NCBI GenBank assembly: GCA_963719025.1
Contig: CAVRBK010000053.1
Coordinates: forward strand, 32,721 to 96,720
Source of the DNA: Thiosocius sp963719025
GTDB taxonomy: Bacteria > Pseudomonadota > Gammaproteobacteria > Chromatiales > Chromatiaceae
Reading direction: 5' to 3'
DNA: 64,000 bases
Below, one piece after another: positions 63,802-64,000 of the stretch. The notes under the pieces are model-generated. The model searched no databases, was not told the DNA's origin, and saw only the letters and a program-made list of their open reading frames with translations. The position numbers and the translations under genes were made by a program. Within the stretch, counting starts at the first letter, position 1, and every line of letters begins with the position of its first letter.

Positions 63802-64000
63802 CTTTCTGCACGCAGGCCGGCGGCTCTCTCCGGCGGTCAGCGTCAAAGGGTTGCCATGGGCCGGGCGATTGTCCGCAATCCGGATGTTTTTCTCTTCGAT
63901 GAACCCCTCTCCAATCTGGATGCGCAGCTACGAACTCAGATGCGCATGGAATTAAAGAAGCTGCATTTGAAAATGAAGACCACCACCATCTATGTTACCC
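63802..64000 (+). CDS. MalK/UgpC-type ABC transporter ATPase, internal fragment
   Basis: The frame reads the ABC signature LSGGQRQRVAMGRAIVRNP, Walker B VFLFDEPLSNLD, then AQLRTQMRMELKKLHLKMKT and TTIYVT, running off the window end. Walker A is absent and the sequence before about 63800 does not fit the family, so the gene begins at a break. It resembles sugar-uptake ATPases (MalK, UgpC, MsmK). It is another unrelated piece of the mosaic tail. Confidence 0.75.

Noticed and set aside
60768..64000. Genomic island or prophage at the right end
   Set aside because: No integrase, att repeat or tRNA border was found, and most pieces are truncated genes of different apparent origin. A chimeric join is simpler.

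Overview
The window reads as a GC-rich gammaproteobacterial chromosome segment, most like a sulfur-oxidising or Chromatiales-type lineage. The basis is the canonical uppS-to-tilS envelope/lipid A cluster, an MSHA pilin operon in mshACDOPQ order, a PEP-CTERM/PrsT locus, the NAGGN osmolyte trio and a sulfate-activation gene. The lineage is inferred from gene order and protein character only.

Layout. 1-17.1 kb (all +): uppS (5' end cut by the window edge), cdsA, dxr, rseP, bamA, skp, lpxD, fabZ, lpxA, lpxB, rnhB, dnaE, accA, tilS, tightly packed and often overlapping. 17.2-25.2 kb: a prepilin, four pseudopilins and a 1654-residue MshQ-type protein built from two tandem repeat families, a LamG domain and a C-terminal MshQ region. 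25.3-32 kb: a PqiA-like protein, an ABM monooxygenase, prfB (with its programmed frameshift), lysS and ppdK. 32.2-37.5 kb: ygfZ (-), an RNB-family exoribonuclease, a 65-aa protein coupled to a membrane-spanning SMC/YhaN-like ATPase, and tRNA-Ser(CGA). 38-42.6 kb: the three-gene NAGGN dipeptide osmolyte cluster. 42.9-45.6 kb: small hypothetical genes with wide gaps. 45.7-49.5 kb: a PrsT-like TPR protein and a PEP-CTERM protein.

49.6-60.3 kb is the most interesting part: an eight-gene, mostly overlapping minus-strand operon. In transcription order it encodes NUDIX, PhoU-like/APH-kinase fusion, ATP-grasp, HprK-related kinase, SixA-NUDIX fusion, histidine phosphatase, PPP-like phosphoesterase and amphi-Trp protein. 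Divergent from it are a CofD-like gene and a Sat-CysC fusion whose ATP-sulfurylase active-site motifs are degenerate. This matches the uncharacterised 'GAK' (grasp-and-kinase) system. The enzyme set suggests synthesis, phosphorylation and turnover of an unknown phosphorylated or nucleotidylated compound.

From about 60.75 kb to the end the sequence becomes a mosaic of partial, frame-broken pieces: a possible glycosyltransferase end, a PPi-type PEP carboxykinase, small phage-like ORFs and an ABC ATPase. It is best read as a chimeric or low-quality contig end.

Many conserved genes (cdsA, dxr, dnaE, accA, prfB, lysS, ppdK, cysC and others) carry single-base frameshifts. Nearly all are one surplus base beside a codon's third position, as if two synonymous alleles had both been written into the consensus. 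These genes are annotated as intact genes with sequence errors, not as pseudogenes.
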